A stretch of 64,000 bases of DNA from Nannochloropsis oceanica (taxonomy: Eukaryota; Sar; Eustigmatophyceae; Eustigmatales; Monodopsidaceae): the NCBI GenBank assembly GCA_004519485.1, contig CP038133.1, forward strand, positions 372,001-436,000, read 5' to 3'. A model generated the notes under the pieces. It was not told where the DNA came from. It was given only the letters and a program-made list of their open reading frames with translations, and ran no database searches. Shown one piece after another: positions 11,400 to 22,600 of the stretch (positions are counted from its first letter, which is position 1; each line of letters opens with the position of its first letter). The translations under genes were made by a program, and so were the position numbers.

Positions 11400-12071
11400 A
11401 TGGCTCCTAAGTTTGACTTTAGCAAGGGCATCGGCGACCTGGAAAAGCATCTGTCGACCCGCTCATACGTTGAGGGCTACTCCTTCAGCTCCGCGGACTC
11501 CTCAACCTTTGCTGCCCTCCCCTCCGTGCCCTCTGCTGCTTCCAACCCCAATGCCTTCCGTTGGTACCTGCATATTGCTGCCATTTCTGGTCTTAAGACT
11601 GTGCTGGGTGGCGGTGGTGGCGCCGCGACCCCGTCCGTCAAGGCCCAGCCGGCAGGCAAGGCGGCGGATCATGAAGACATGGACCTCTTCGGTGACGATG
11701 ACGAAGAGGAGGCCGCAAAGCCCACGCTGTCGCGCGCCGAGCAAGTGGCGGCAATGAAGGCAGAAAAAGAGGCAAAAGAGAAGGCGAATAAGAAGCGAGA
11801 CAGGAGTCAGATCGTGTTGGAAGTCAAGCCGACCGACACGGAGGTGAACCTTGACGAGCTGTACATGACAATCAAGAAGGAGATAAGCCCGTCCGGTTTG
11901 ACGTGGGGGGAGGGCTACAACAAGTCGCCCGTGGCATACGGCATCTTTAAGCTTATCATCTCCATGGTGGTGTTCGACGACGAGGTCTCGATCGACGACG
12001 TGGTGGATAAAATTGAGGCTATGGACGACCAGGTGCAGTCCGTGGACATCAACTCGTTCAACAAGCTCTAA
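11400..12071 (+). CDS. EEF1B: elongation factor 1-beta (eEF1B guanine exchange subunit)
   Basis: Single exon, 223 aa. It catalyses GDP/GTP exchange on eEF1A. The N-terminal third (FSKGIGDLEKHLSTRSYVEGY) is the short GST-like helical domain. A Gly/Ala linker follows, then the central acidic region with the phosphorylation-type motif DMDLFGDDDEEEA (about residues 94-106). The C-terminal exchange domain (about residues 135-223) has LEVKPTDTEVNLDELY, WGEGYNKSPVAYGIFKL and ends SVDINSFNKL. ATG at 11400 lies in a good context (ACACACAATGG). Codon bias is strong, as expected for this gene. Confidence 0.96.
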   Translation: MAPKFDFSKGIGDLEKHLSTRSYVEGYSFSSADSSTFAALPSVPSAASNPNAFRWYLHIAAISGLKTVLGGGGGAATPSVKAQPAGKAADHEDMDLFGDDDEEEAAKPTLSRAEQVAAMKAEKEAKEKANKKRDRSQIVLEVKPTDTEVNLDELYMTIKKEISPSGLTWGEGYNKSPVAYGIFKLIISMVVFDDEVSIDDVVDKIEAMDDQVQSVDINSFNKL

Positions 12072-12662
12072 CTTGCAATAGATGTAGGGAGAGAGAGAGT
12101 GGAATTTTACATCTCTCGTGAAGGGGTCCACGAAAATTCAAGACAGAAGAAGCGAAGCCCTGCTTAAGTGCTTCGAGGCGGCTTCCGCTGCCGCTGCCTA
12201 CGCCCGTAGATCAGAAACCCGTCGATGCTGAGAGGCAGACGCCGATCAGACGCGACGATGAAAGAATAAATATGTAGCAGCAAACTTACTACCACTCGAG
12301 GCTCTACTATTATTTTAAGATTATGACTTTTTCCTTTGCTCATGTCATCCCGATGTTCGACATAATACTTTCCTTTCAAAGGGCGTGCCTCTCTTAACAC
12401 ACCGTACTTCCCTTCTTTTTATTTGTCTTCCTGCTCCCCGGCACTTTTGAAACATCGTTCTGTAGTTCACATCTCTTCTCCCTATACTATTGCATTACGA
12501 GTATGCGCTGATGCTTTTTTCTCTCCTGTTTTTTTCCTCCCCTCCCGCCACCCCCCCCCCACCTAGAAAGGCACAAGCAGATTCGCGACGACAAATCATT
12601 GTCCTTTTATTATTATGAACATCACACTACCTGATCAACTGACGCCTCCTGACCTTCGACTC
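12072..12662. other. convergent intergenic stretch
   Basis: 590 nt between the stops of EF-1-beta and the DOT1-like gene. It contains a GA-rich tract just after the EF-1-beta stop and a C-run at 12551-12561. No gene seen. Confidence 0.4.
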
Positions 12663-14692
12663 TTACTCTGCAGCCTGGCCCGGGCGGACTCGGAGGCGAT
12701 GGGCCCGAGACGCGCAGTTGTTGGCGCACTTCATCTCCCATATCAGCGACTCATCGTCCCCGACGATGGCATTCTCATGCTGGCACTTATCGCAGGTCCA
12801 GGTGTCTTTGAGTTTGGTGTAGCAGTAGAGCGGCTTGGAGTCTCGGGCCCACGTCAGCCAGTCCGAGCGCGCCATGTACATCTGCTCTGAGAACCAGTTG
12901 CCCTTTAAGTGGGGTATGCTTTTGAGGATGATAAGGCGCGTGCCAACTGCCGATTTGGCAAAAAGTTTTGCCACCCAGTGCTCGACCGAGATCTCGCCCC
13001 GCTTCGACGACGTCTCGTCGAACCAGACGCCGTGATTGTTGAAGTAGAGGACGCTGGACTGCAGGATGGTGCATTCGTGCTCCCGGATGTCGTCGTTCCT
13101 CATCGCGATCCGGCTCTTCAAGTCCGCCGCGAATGCTGCATCTCCCTCAGTCCCTAGCTCCCTCATAAGCGTGATCAGCTCCTCGCTTAGCATGGATGAG
13201 ATCGTAAAACGAGACGACTCCAACTCAATACCCGTAGCCTTGCAGCCCGTTACGGCTGCCATCTGCAGCACTACAGTCCCCAGCCCCGATCCTATGTCCA
13301 CGAACCGGTCCTGCCGCGTCACTCCCGCAAATCGAATCATCTCCTGGATCAGTGGCGCGCGGATGGCCCCATACATGGTCCGCATGCCGTCACAGCGCTT
13401 CACGCCCTTTATGGCGTTCATGGTCTCTAAGCTGGAGACCCCCCCCGAATCTTCGCTTATTACATGCAAAGCTAGACACCACTCCTTGTACGAAATCGCC
13501 CCCTTCTGCGACCGACGCGTTATCGAAGCTGGCCGGTGCAAGTATTCTCGTAGCAGCTCGCGCCTTTCCTGGCCACTCCAGCTCATGACCGTGGCCGTGA
13601 CCCCCATCTCTCGCGGCTCCTCGTCCGACTCTGCCGAGTCGTCCGAATCGTACTTGGGCGCCACGCCAAAGCGCTTCCGGCCCGTACCTCGCACCTGACC
13701 CGCCGCCGGCTGATGAACGCGGGACCAGTACAGGAAGTCGGGCTTGCTGGGATAGGAGTCCGTGGACACGTCCGACAGGCCCACCTCGCTCTCCGTCCCG
13801 CTGTCTGGCTCCGAGTCGCTGTCGTCTTCGCCGAAGGCCGACGAGAAGAACGAGGAGGACGAGGAGTATTCCGAAGTCGAGCTTTGGCTGCATGAGCTTT
13901 CTGCACTGCCGCGACCACCGCCTTCTGACTCGGAGTCCGAGAGCATTACGGCTTCCCGGATCTGAGCCGCTTCTGTCACGCCCAACAAGCCCATCAACTC
14001 CGTCCGCTCGGCCTCTGTCAGGATTGAGCCATCCGCATCATCTTCTGACAACAGTTTAAGTGACAAGATGCGGCGCCGCTCCCGCTTGGCTCTGCCCAGC
14101 GCGGTCGCTTTTTGCAGGCGCTTGTGGCTGCGACGCCGGCGCTTCCTCTCGTCCACCTGCCGCGGGACTTTGGAGGGCTTGGCTGCCTTGGGCATGCGCA
14201 GCGGCCGGGTGCAGACGAGTTCCAAGGGAGGCTGATACCGTGACACGGGCCGAGCCGTGCGACGGGTGCGGCTCTTGGTCACAAGTTGCTTGTGGACGAG
14301 CAAGCCTTCCACGTCCCGCCGCTCTTTGTAGCCGGACCAGGCCTTATCCTTGTACTGCACCAAAGCCGTCACCGTGTCCTCTTCCTGTGTCAAGTTCTCC
14401 ACCAAGCCCTCCTCAAGCACGCCATCGCCGCGCTCGAAGAAAACTTCGTCCCCTATCTGTCGGGAAGCGGAGGGATTTGCATACAACATGGAAAGGGAGG
14501 GAAAGTGAGCGAGACGTGCACAAGGAGCGGGATGGAAACTGGGATCTTGCATAAATCTCTCGCCATGCCTCGACTCGAGGGCATTTTGGACAAGGTACAA
14601 GCACATATATTTACCCGAAGCTCCGTGCCGTCGACATGTCGGATGCAGGAAGCCATGGACAGGCCTTCATTCGCCGGTACAAAGGCAGCCAT
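12663..14692 (-). CDS. DOT1: DOT1-type histone H3 lysine-79 methyltransferase with Tudor-like and RanBP2-type zinc-finger modules
   Basis: Exon 1 is 14692..14615 and exon 2 is 14456..12663, joined in phase 0 (GTELR|IGDEVFF), 623 aa. Residues about 27-85 look like a small Tudor/SH3-type barrel (IGDEVFFERGDGVLEEG, VQYKDKAWSGYKERRDVEG). A basic stretch (KRRRRSHKRL) is a likely nuclear signal and DNA-binding arm. The catalytic part (about 360-560) has the DOT1 SAM motif FVDIGSGLGTVVLQMA, the acidic ligand in GIELESSRF, and VLYFNNHGVWF matching the NN motif of DOT1L. The C-terminus is a Cys4 finger beginning WTCDKCQHEN and ending CANNC, like RanBP2 fingers. DOT1 methylates H3K79 on nucleosomes without a SET domain. 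The middle (about 230-330) is acidic and Ser-rich. Confidence 0.88.
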
Positions 14693-16400
14693 TCTGGAGC
14701 TGTCCACTATCGCCTTTCTCACCCTAGAGGATAGAGACTTTGCCGCAGCACCTGAGAAAGATATAGAAACGGTTGGGAGATGATGGGTCGGGTGGGATGC
14801 GTTGCTGATGGTTGGACGCTCAGGGTAAAGCACTAAAGAATGGGGAGGTGGCACAGACACAGGGGAGGTAAATGTGTCTCGTTGGTTGTGAACACGACCG
14901 TGTGTGAGCGATCGCGACCGGCTTCTTTACCCTGACTTAGGGCGTGGTAATTGGTTCTAAGTTAATGTGTCGTTTTCCTGTCCCGAAGTGGTGGCTGTGT
15001 TCAGGGGGAAAGGAGAAACCGCAGAAATGCGGTGTGTTAGGCTCAAGGTGGCAGCTCACCCACCCCCCACATCCACACTCTTACTCCAACACAACACCCA
15101 CATTACCGACGCAGCAGTCATCACTCACACAAGGGGTTAAATATGCCAAAGCAGGTCAGCGTCATGGCATTTTCCCGCTGCTGCGGCGGTGAAAGAGGCG
15201 GCCAGGGGAGGGGTGGAGGATGCCACGCTGGCAGTGGGGGTCAAGATGCTGGTGCTGGCGCTGGACTTGGCACTGGACGAGGCGGTGCGGCAGAAAGAGG
15301 CATCAAACGGTACGTTTTTAGCAGGAAAACATAAATGAAATATTGTTTTATTTACTTCTCTCCATATCCGCCCAGGACAGGCGTTCGCACATGGAGGACG
15401 AGAGGACGTACGACCAGCAGCAGTCGTCCCCAACCAAAAGGTCAAGGGTGACCGCGGGAGACAGCGGCCGCCTCAACTCCCATGAAACCTCATGGATATC
15501 CGTTATTTCCTATAGTGTCACTCATAGTACCACTCGTAGCAGCAATGGAAAAGTTATTGCTCCTCGCCCTCAAGCACTACCACCACCTCTCCCTCTCGCT
15601 CCTCTAGCGTCCTCCTCCTGCTCATCCGCACCCTCCCCTGCATCCTCCTCCTCCGCATCTTCTTCATCGTCATCATCATCTTCTTCTTCTTCTTCTCCTC
15701 CTTCTTCTTCTGCTGCTACTGAAGACTGGCAGCACAAGGCCCTGTGGCTCGAGCATCGTGCGCATGCCGAAGGTGTTCAAACCGTTAATTCAAGGGAGGT
15801 AGAAGAGGAGGACCATGGCGTGAAGAACATGGCGGTGGGAGAGGAAGGGTTGAGTAGTGAAGGAGGACGAGAGAGCAGTAGCTGGGCGCCCTTGCCTCCG
15901 CGACGACACTGGGACCGAAGGCGGGGACAGCAGCAGGGACGGTCACGGGCGGCTTCGATCGAGATGGTGACGTCGTAGTCAGAACCTGCGTTTCACAAGG
16001 CACGGGCAGAAAGATTTGAGGAGCAAGCATAAAGCACTGCCCTTTGTGGACGGAAAGCGAGAAGCCTCTTTTTGTACCATGGTGGACGCTGAAGAGTAGC
16101 AGCGCTACAAGGCTGAGCACAATAAAGTTAGCTTTCCCCCGATATTGGGCGATGAGACCGTCACTATACGGTGATAACGGGGTGCTGGAATACCTTCAAT
16201 GCCGCCTGGGTGGTGGGAACGGGTCAGGTACGGCACTTTCTTCGCAAGACCGCTTCAGGGCCTGCTGTCGGTTGTAGAGAACGGGATGGGCAAGGAGGCA
16301 GAAGCTGTGGAGATGCATATGGTGCAGGAGCAGCGTGGGAATAGGAGGAGTTCGGGGAGGATTATGAGCTGCATAGCAGCTAAATTACTTCCAAATCGCC
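14693..16400. other. gene-poor stretch with low-complexity sequence
   Basis: No confident gene. A frame at about 15170-15314 on the plus strand codes a helix-like peptide (VKEAARGGVEDATLAVGVKM) and ends at a GTACGT donor; a good acceptor (CCGCCCAG) follows at 15375. Joined, they would code a short tail ending at 15480, but no start was found. From about 15600 to 15720 the plus strand is a Ser-coding TCC/TCA/TCT repeat. Confidence 0.3.
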
Positions 16401-16462
16401 AACCTCCTTCCTCTTACCGTGCACTCGGCACTGCGTGCCCACGTCCTGCTCGGAGCAGCACG

Positions 16463-16567
16463 CTATGGCTGCAGCCGTGCAGCAGGGTGCTCTCGAAGTT
16501 TTTCCCTTGATGCTCGGTGCAGGCGCAGAGCTGGCAGCTCTCAATGCTGCCGGCGCAGAAGGATGAT
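16463..16567 (+). pseudogene. possible ankyrin-repeat remnant
   Basis: In one frame the plus strand reads MAAAVQQGALEVFPLMLGAG and then AELAALNAAGAEG before two stops. This fits the ankyrin consensus (A-x-x-G-x-x-E-V, L-L-x-x-G-A-x, N-x-x-G). No longer ankyrin array was found on either side, so it is at most a relic. Confidence 0.3.
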
Positions 16568-17849
16568 AACGTCCATCACGAGCAGCAGCGGCAGCGTGTC
16601 AACGGGGTGCGGATAATTACGGGACAAAATGTCAGGGCTGAGTTAATCCGCTACACCTGATGCACATCAAGAGGCTCGTCCCTCCAGATCACTTTGGTGG
16701 CTGCAAAGTGAATAACGACGGCTTTAAGATCCTGAAGCTTTAAGGGGAAGAGGAGAGGGTATATGAAGTACTTGAGTGGTACCAGTGCCGTGACGCGGGT
16801 CGCAATTATTGTAAGCGAGCGAAAGAAAAGGCCAGGGGCTCTTAGAGTGAAAACGAAAGGAGCAAGAATAGATGCATGTCCCACTCCTTACACCTTTGCC
16901 TTTCAGTGTTTTAGTGGTTGTTTCTTGCTTCGTGACATAGATGTAGGTTGTTTCCAGCTAAAGCTTTTCATGAAGGCAAGATATTTTTCAAGCATTTTCC
17001 TTTCGCCTTCATCACATCTTCTTCTTCTCATCCACTCCATTGCATTACACATTGTCTCATTCAAACTAGGTAAAACGGTTTGAAATTTGCTTTTTGGGGC
17101 CTGCTTGCCTATCCCTATCCCTTAAAATGCCTTCCATCGAGTTTTGCGGAACCAAAAAGGTGTCAGTACTAGTCCACTTTGTTTCTTTACGTCTCCCAAG
17201 TCGCTCAGTACGTGGGTGTACCAAAAATCAAGTTTTAAATCTTCAAAAAAATCCTTCACTCACTCTCTCACAAATGCGAGATCCGCTGCCTCCTCCTTCT
17301 TTCCTACTCAGACACCTTTACGGCAGGCATCTCGCAAGCTTCAACTGCGCTCCCTTCTCCAATCGCACTAAAATCGACCCTCATGCTCACAACACAGGTG
17401 GTCCATCACCAGACCTGGACCGTCGTAGGAGACGAGAGTGAGGATCACTTCACGTTGAGGTGTGTGGCTAACAGACCCCGGGTGGCCGTGAGGGGTACAA
17501 ACTTTTTCAGGGTGGGGATAGAAAGGCTACAGGAATACAATTTAGAACCAATACAAGGCTATAATAAGACAATGTATGTGGAAGGAAAACAGGATCGTCG
17601 TTGTACCGGTAATGAATGAAAAACTTGGATATAAAGGCATTTGCGAGTGAACACAAAAACAATACCCTGTCTCATTTTCCCCACAGAAACACAGAATGCT
17701 CGACGAACCGACTTGCCAGCAGCCTTCCGATTCGACTGCAGGGTTGAATGGAGCCCTATCACTACCAACAACAGGGATGGAAAGAAGGACATCGGGACGT
17801 TTGGGAGATCCGCATGTGTAGCGACGTCTTCCCCTGGTCTAACAAGCCC
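16568..17849. other. gene-poor stretch
   Basis: No gene recognised. Short open frames on both strands lack conserved motifs. Some of the rightmost part (from about 17640) may be the eroded N-terminal half of the RING pseudogene. Confidence 0.35.
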
Positions 17850-19202
17850 AAGTCGGGAAGAAACGCAAGATCGCACCGGTGTGCAGCAAATGATGCAGCG
17901 AGTTCAGCACATCCTCCCATTCCTCGTCCTGTTCGCCCTCCGATATATTCACCGCCATGCAGTAGGTATTGCGTTCTTCATGGCAAATACACTCGTGATC
18001 ATCCAGCTCAATCGCTGGGACAGTGGACAGGTGTCGCTTAAGGGAGACCAGGATCGTTAAGTTCTGTGGCTCGTGGTGGCTGTATCTAGCATGTCCATCT
18101 TCTCAGCCAGACTTCTCCGTGAAACAATAGGGGGCAGGGACTAGAAGAAGTGTATACCACTTGCCGTCCGAGTCGCCTACGCTAGAGGAAGTACTGTGGG
18201 CCATTCTGGTGACCGACCTTTGCTTTCGTCTGTTTACATCGGGGCTAAAAGCCCTCGTTGCTCTGCACTCACCCTGTCGCCCTGTCTGAATGCCCACACA
18301 CTGGCTTTTGCTCTCTTTTAACTCCAAGGGAAGCAAACCATGCCATCGTCATCACACCCGCGACTGTCGTAGCACCAATCAGGCGGGCAGATTGTTTCAT
18401 TTGGATCCATGAGCGCCATCCCTTTCGTCCTTTTCGTCATCCATGACCTCATCTGAGACGGGCACCGCGATCAATCGGGGGGGGGGGGAGGGGGGCGCAC
18501 TGAAACCATTCCGGTGATAAAAAGCATCCCTGCCACTGCATCCGTCTATCCCGAACGCTCAACCCCCATCCGCAACACATCCCTATACCTCCGAAAACGT
18601 CGGGTACATCTCCTTCTGGAAGCCGTGTCACTTTTGGTGCGCAGCCTCCTCCCTGTCCCCGCCTGGCTTCGATACTATGTTGCTGACATTTACAACGGGG
18701 GTCTCTTCGTATTGCTGTATTTGACGCTTTAAGCGTTGTCTTGACTCGGCATACCCGCAGCGCTGTCAACATTCTGGCGTCCTTGCTCAAATCGCACATT
18801 CTAGAATATGGCCGGTCCGCCACCAAGGAGGATAGCCAAGCAGCCGGTGCAAATGAGTGTGTCGTATGTTATGAAAGTCTTATCCCTGAGCATTCCGTGG
18901 ACCTACCATGTGGCCATTTCTTGTGTGACTCATGCTTGTCCGAATGGTATAAGCGAGAGCTTTCGTGACCGCTTTGTCGAAGCGCCGTGCAAGCAAACTT
19001 TAATGATGGTGGATTATCCGGCAGCAGTGGCACCCTGCTGTGGCCATGTTTTCTCTGTAATATGACGGATCATTTGCAAGGGGAAAGGGGCGTGAAGAAA
19101 GTTAAGAAAACCATAAATTGCACTGAAGCCCTCGACCACTGGGGCCCATCAACCAGTGCGTCGGCGTCGTCGTTCAAAGTGACTCGGTGCTGGGGAAGAT
19201 GA
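17850..19202 (+). pseudogene. pseudogene of an RNFT-type multi-pass membrane RING E3 ubiquitin ligase
   Basis: Pieces in the order of RNFT1/RNFT2 proteins lie on one strand in shifting frames. They are LPFLVLFALRYIHRHAVGI (TM pair), VLWLVVAVSSMSIF, then LEEVLWAILVTDLCFRLF, then RRVHLLLEAVSLLVRSLLP, and lastly the RING. Family knowledge: these are ER ubiquitin ligases. At least four breaks are seen: an in-frame TAA at 18058-18060, a frame change at the G-run near 18131, a frame change near 18731, and TGA at 18966-18968. The TGA stands exactly where the seventh zinc ligand of the RING should be (CVVC, CGH, C-x2-C, then stop-Pro-Leu-Cys-Arg). The frame then stays open to TGA 19200-19202. Between about 18265 and 18585 nothing matches; it may be a former intron. 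Confidence 0.75.
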
Positions 19203-19611
19203 CTCTGGGAGAAGACATGGCATATTTCTGCGCGTTTGAATCAGAGTTTGTGTACTGTAGCGAACTTAGCGTGATTTACAGGCTGTAGTTTAAAATAATG
19301 GATTCAGAGAACTTCTCAAGGGCAGCGACGGAAAATAAACAACTTAAAAGCCATCGCCAAAATTGTGCTTTGCGACCCCAGGATGACATGGCATCACATG
19401 AATACACCGACTCGCAAAGGCGTATGTGTGCGTGTGTGCAACAAGGCTTCCTGGACCACGGCCTCAACACATACAGGCGTGGTTAGGGTTGCCGCATGCC
19501 TTTGCTCGCTTGATCGCCCTCGTCTCTCAACACTTAACGGCACCTTCTCTCAAACAATAACGCCACAGCAACAAACACACACGTGTCCCTGACGCCCCAT
19601 CACGCAAGCTC
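19203..19611. promoter_or_regulatory. intergenic gap upstream of the molybdo-flavoenzyme fusion
   Basis: 409 nt between the pseudogene and the next start codon. It should contain the fusion gene's promoter; no distinct motif was recognised. Confidence 0.35.
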
Positions 19612-22600
19612 ATGGCGGGCCCCAGGGACCAGCCCGAGGAAAAGCTGGCTCCACAGGTCGCCGCGTCCCCTTCAGCGAGGAACAAATCACCGCAACAAAT
19701 GCTGCCGACAGCGGGGCCTCTGATCTTCACGGTGAATGGCAAGAAGGTGGTACTGGCACCTGGCACGTGGAATATTTCCCAGAGCCTCAATGAGTATTTG
19801 CGGGCGCAACTTCTTATGCGTGGCACGGTAAGTATTTCTTGTGATTTATTATAAATGCGCTCTGCGGCAAGGCACCACGAAAGTTGGGAGCGATTTTTAT
19901 ACTGCAGTAATGCTTACTCACTTCCCTCTCCTGCACCTGTTTAATTTTGCCTGCCTTTACTGCAACACTCTAATTGTTTATGTCATCTTCCCATATCATT
20001 TCCGCATCTCTCCTCTCACCTTCCGACCCCAACCAGAAAATAGCCTGTGGTGAAGGTGGCTGCGGATCCTGTGCAGTGATTGTCTCGCGGAAGGCGACCA
20101 ATGCGACATCTCTTAATCAAGACATCTGCCTGGCTGTCAACTCTTGCTTGCGGCCACTGGCCTCGCTGCATGGATGGAATGTCACCACTGTGGAAGGCCT
20201 TCGCGACCAACAGCAAGGTGCCGCTGTCCAGACCCGCATTTCGCGCTTCAACGGCTCCCAGTGCGGCTTTTGTACCCCGGGCATGGTGGTATCTTTGTGC
20301 GCTCAACTTCACAAGGACGATGGTGACGGCTGCAACAGCACAGACAACCCATCATCCCTCACCTCTACAATCACCAAAGAGTCACTTGCCCGCTCCTTGG
20401 ATGGCAACTTGTGTCGCTGCACCGGCTATCGTCCTATTCTCGACGCGGCTGTTTCTTTTCTACCTGCAGCAGCCGATTTGGGTGACTTGGAAGATATGAT
20501 GGGGAAGCTTGAGTGTCTTGCCATGCGTCGAGGGAAGTCGGAGGATAAAAAAATCCGATGCGATGTGGGAAGCGGTGCCGGGGCCGTCGCCTCCGTGGAC
20601 CTGATGGATGCGCCCTCCTCTTCCCCATCCTACCTCGTATTTGAGGGCACGGGTGGAGATAGGTGGTACCAGCCGCAAGACTTGGCAGAACTCTTTCATG
20701 TACTAAGCTGGCACCCGGAGGCGTGTCTCATTGCCGGGAATACGGGTCGCAGCGGCGTCTACAAGCAGGACAAGGAGATGGACGAAGCCGCTGCTACAGC
20801 TGCCGCTGTGAACACGCCTGTGGCGCTAGTGTCGTTCCAGGATGTCCGGGAGCTCCACGGCTACATCTGGGAGGTGAAAACAGGCTGGCTTGAAGTGGGC
20901 GCTGGGCTCACCCTCTCAGAACTTGTTGATGTCTTGAAAGGCCTGCCCGAGACAGCGTTCTCGTCGTCTATCCTCCGCGATGCACTTCTCGCTCATTTAC
21001 ATCGCGTTGCGGGAACTCTGGTCCGAAATGCAGGCTCGTTGGGTGGAAATCTATACATTGCCAAAAGCAAACATTTCGACTCCGACCTGTCCACCCTGAT
21101 GGGTGGATTGGGGGCGATGGTGCGTGTCGCATGGGGACCAGGGTGGGCGGAAAAAGAGCTACCATGGCTTGATTATCTGAATGGGAATGAAGATGAAGAT
21201 GGAACAGAGGAGGAGGCGAGGCCACGACGGGATATTTTGCTCCGTGTTCGATTTCGGCTGTGGGATCCGCGAGCGAGGGGAAAAGTCGACGTATTCCAGT
21301 CATACCGCGCCGCGTTGCGGAAGGGCAATAGCCACGCTTTCGCAAACGCTGCTTTTCGCGCGACTATTGATTCTGTCACAGGTAGGTTGGAGAACGTCTC
21401 CTTGTGCATGGGGGCATTGGGTATGCCGGCTCTGCGTTCCAAAGACGCAGAAGAGGCTCTGATAAGCGCTAGTGCGGACAGTGTCTCGGCAGGTACGGAC
21501 CCCCTCGGGCAGGCCAGTCTTGAGGCGGCTTTGTTGGCACTTCGCAAGGAGCTTATACCCGCAAATAAGACTCGATACCGCTATCGGGTGGAGCTATTGT
21601 CCGGGTTTCTATACAAATTCTTTCTGTACCTCAAATGTCAGGTCGTTTCGTCGGCCTCTTCTCCGTCGCTGGACGTCCGCCTTCTGTCCGCTGCCACGGT
21701 GCCGGATGTACCTGTCGCGCTGAAAAGTAGCGAACAAACGTACACTCGGCGATGGATGACGAAAGATGGAGAAGCCAGTAGCAGCGACAGCAGCACCATT
21801 GACTATGACCACTTGCCCTACGTTGCCCTCCCCAAGGACTATCAGGGATTCCAGGCCTCCGGGCAGGCAGTTTATGTCTCAGATGTCCTCGAGCTGGAAG
21901 GCACCTTGTTTGGAGCATACGCCAAAAGTCCTCGCTCTGTGGGTGTGCTGACTGAGCTGCAAGTATCGGCAGCCAAGGCGATGCCTGGAGTTGTGGCCGT
22001 GCTGACCGCTGCGGACGTACCGGGCACTAATGACTGTGCATTCTATTTCGGATCCCCCGACGTTGCCGCGCCCGACACAGTATTTGTGCCCTTGGGTGGG
22101 CGCGTGCGTTTCCACTCGCAACCCTTGGCCTTAGTGGTGGCGACATCAACCAAAAAAGCCCAGATGGCTGCCAAGCTGGTCGAGGCTGTGTTTGATGGCT
22201 TCGAGGTCCCTTTGGTGACAATTTCGGACGCTAGAGAGGCGGGCTCTTCCATGGGAATTGTGGACGGAGTAAAACGAGGGGATGCAATGGCTGTGTTGTC
22301 CCGTGCCCGCTTGGAGCACCAGAAAGGGCTTGCGGCGAACGCAATCGGAGGACTAGGCAAATCGCTGAGCGTGGTGGAGGGCGCTCTGCGTGCGGGCTCT
22401 CAGAAGCATTTTTACCTAGAAACACAGACGGCCTACGCAGTCCCCGACGAGGGTCGCATGCTAGTCTATTCGTCCACGCAAGCCCCCCAGGCGGTGCAAG
22501 AGGTGGTGGCGCGCGTGTTGGGGACGGCCATGAACACTGTTCAGGTCAAGATGCGGCGGGCGGGAGGTGCTTTTGGGGCCAAGGCTACGCGCAACTTGCC

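Noticed and set aside
15343-15978. 211-codon Ser-rich protein
   Set aside because: The frame is carried by a TCC/TCT repeat, has no motif, and competes with other frames at the same splice acceptor.
18966-18968. Selenocysteine reading of the TGA in the RING motif
   Set aside because: TGA sits exactly at a Cys position and the frame continues, which first suggested Sec. Two frame changes and another in-frame stop (TAA) upstream, and no convincing SECIS-like element by eye, make a pseudogene the simpler answer.
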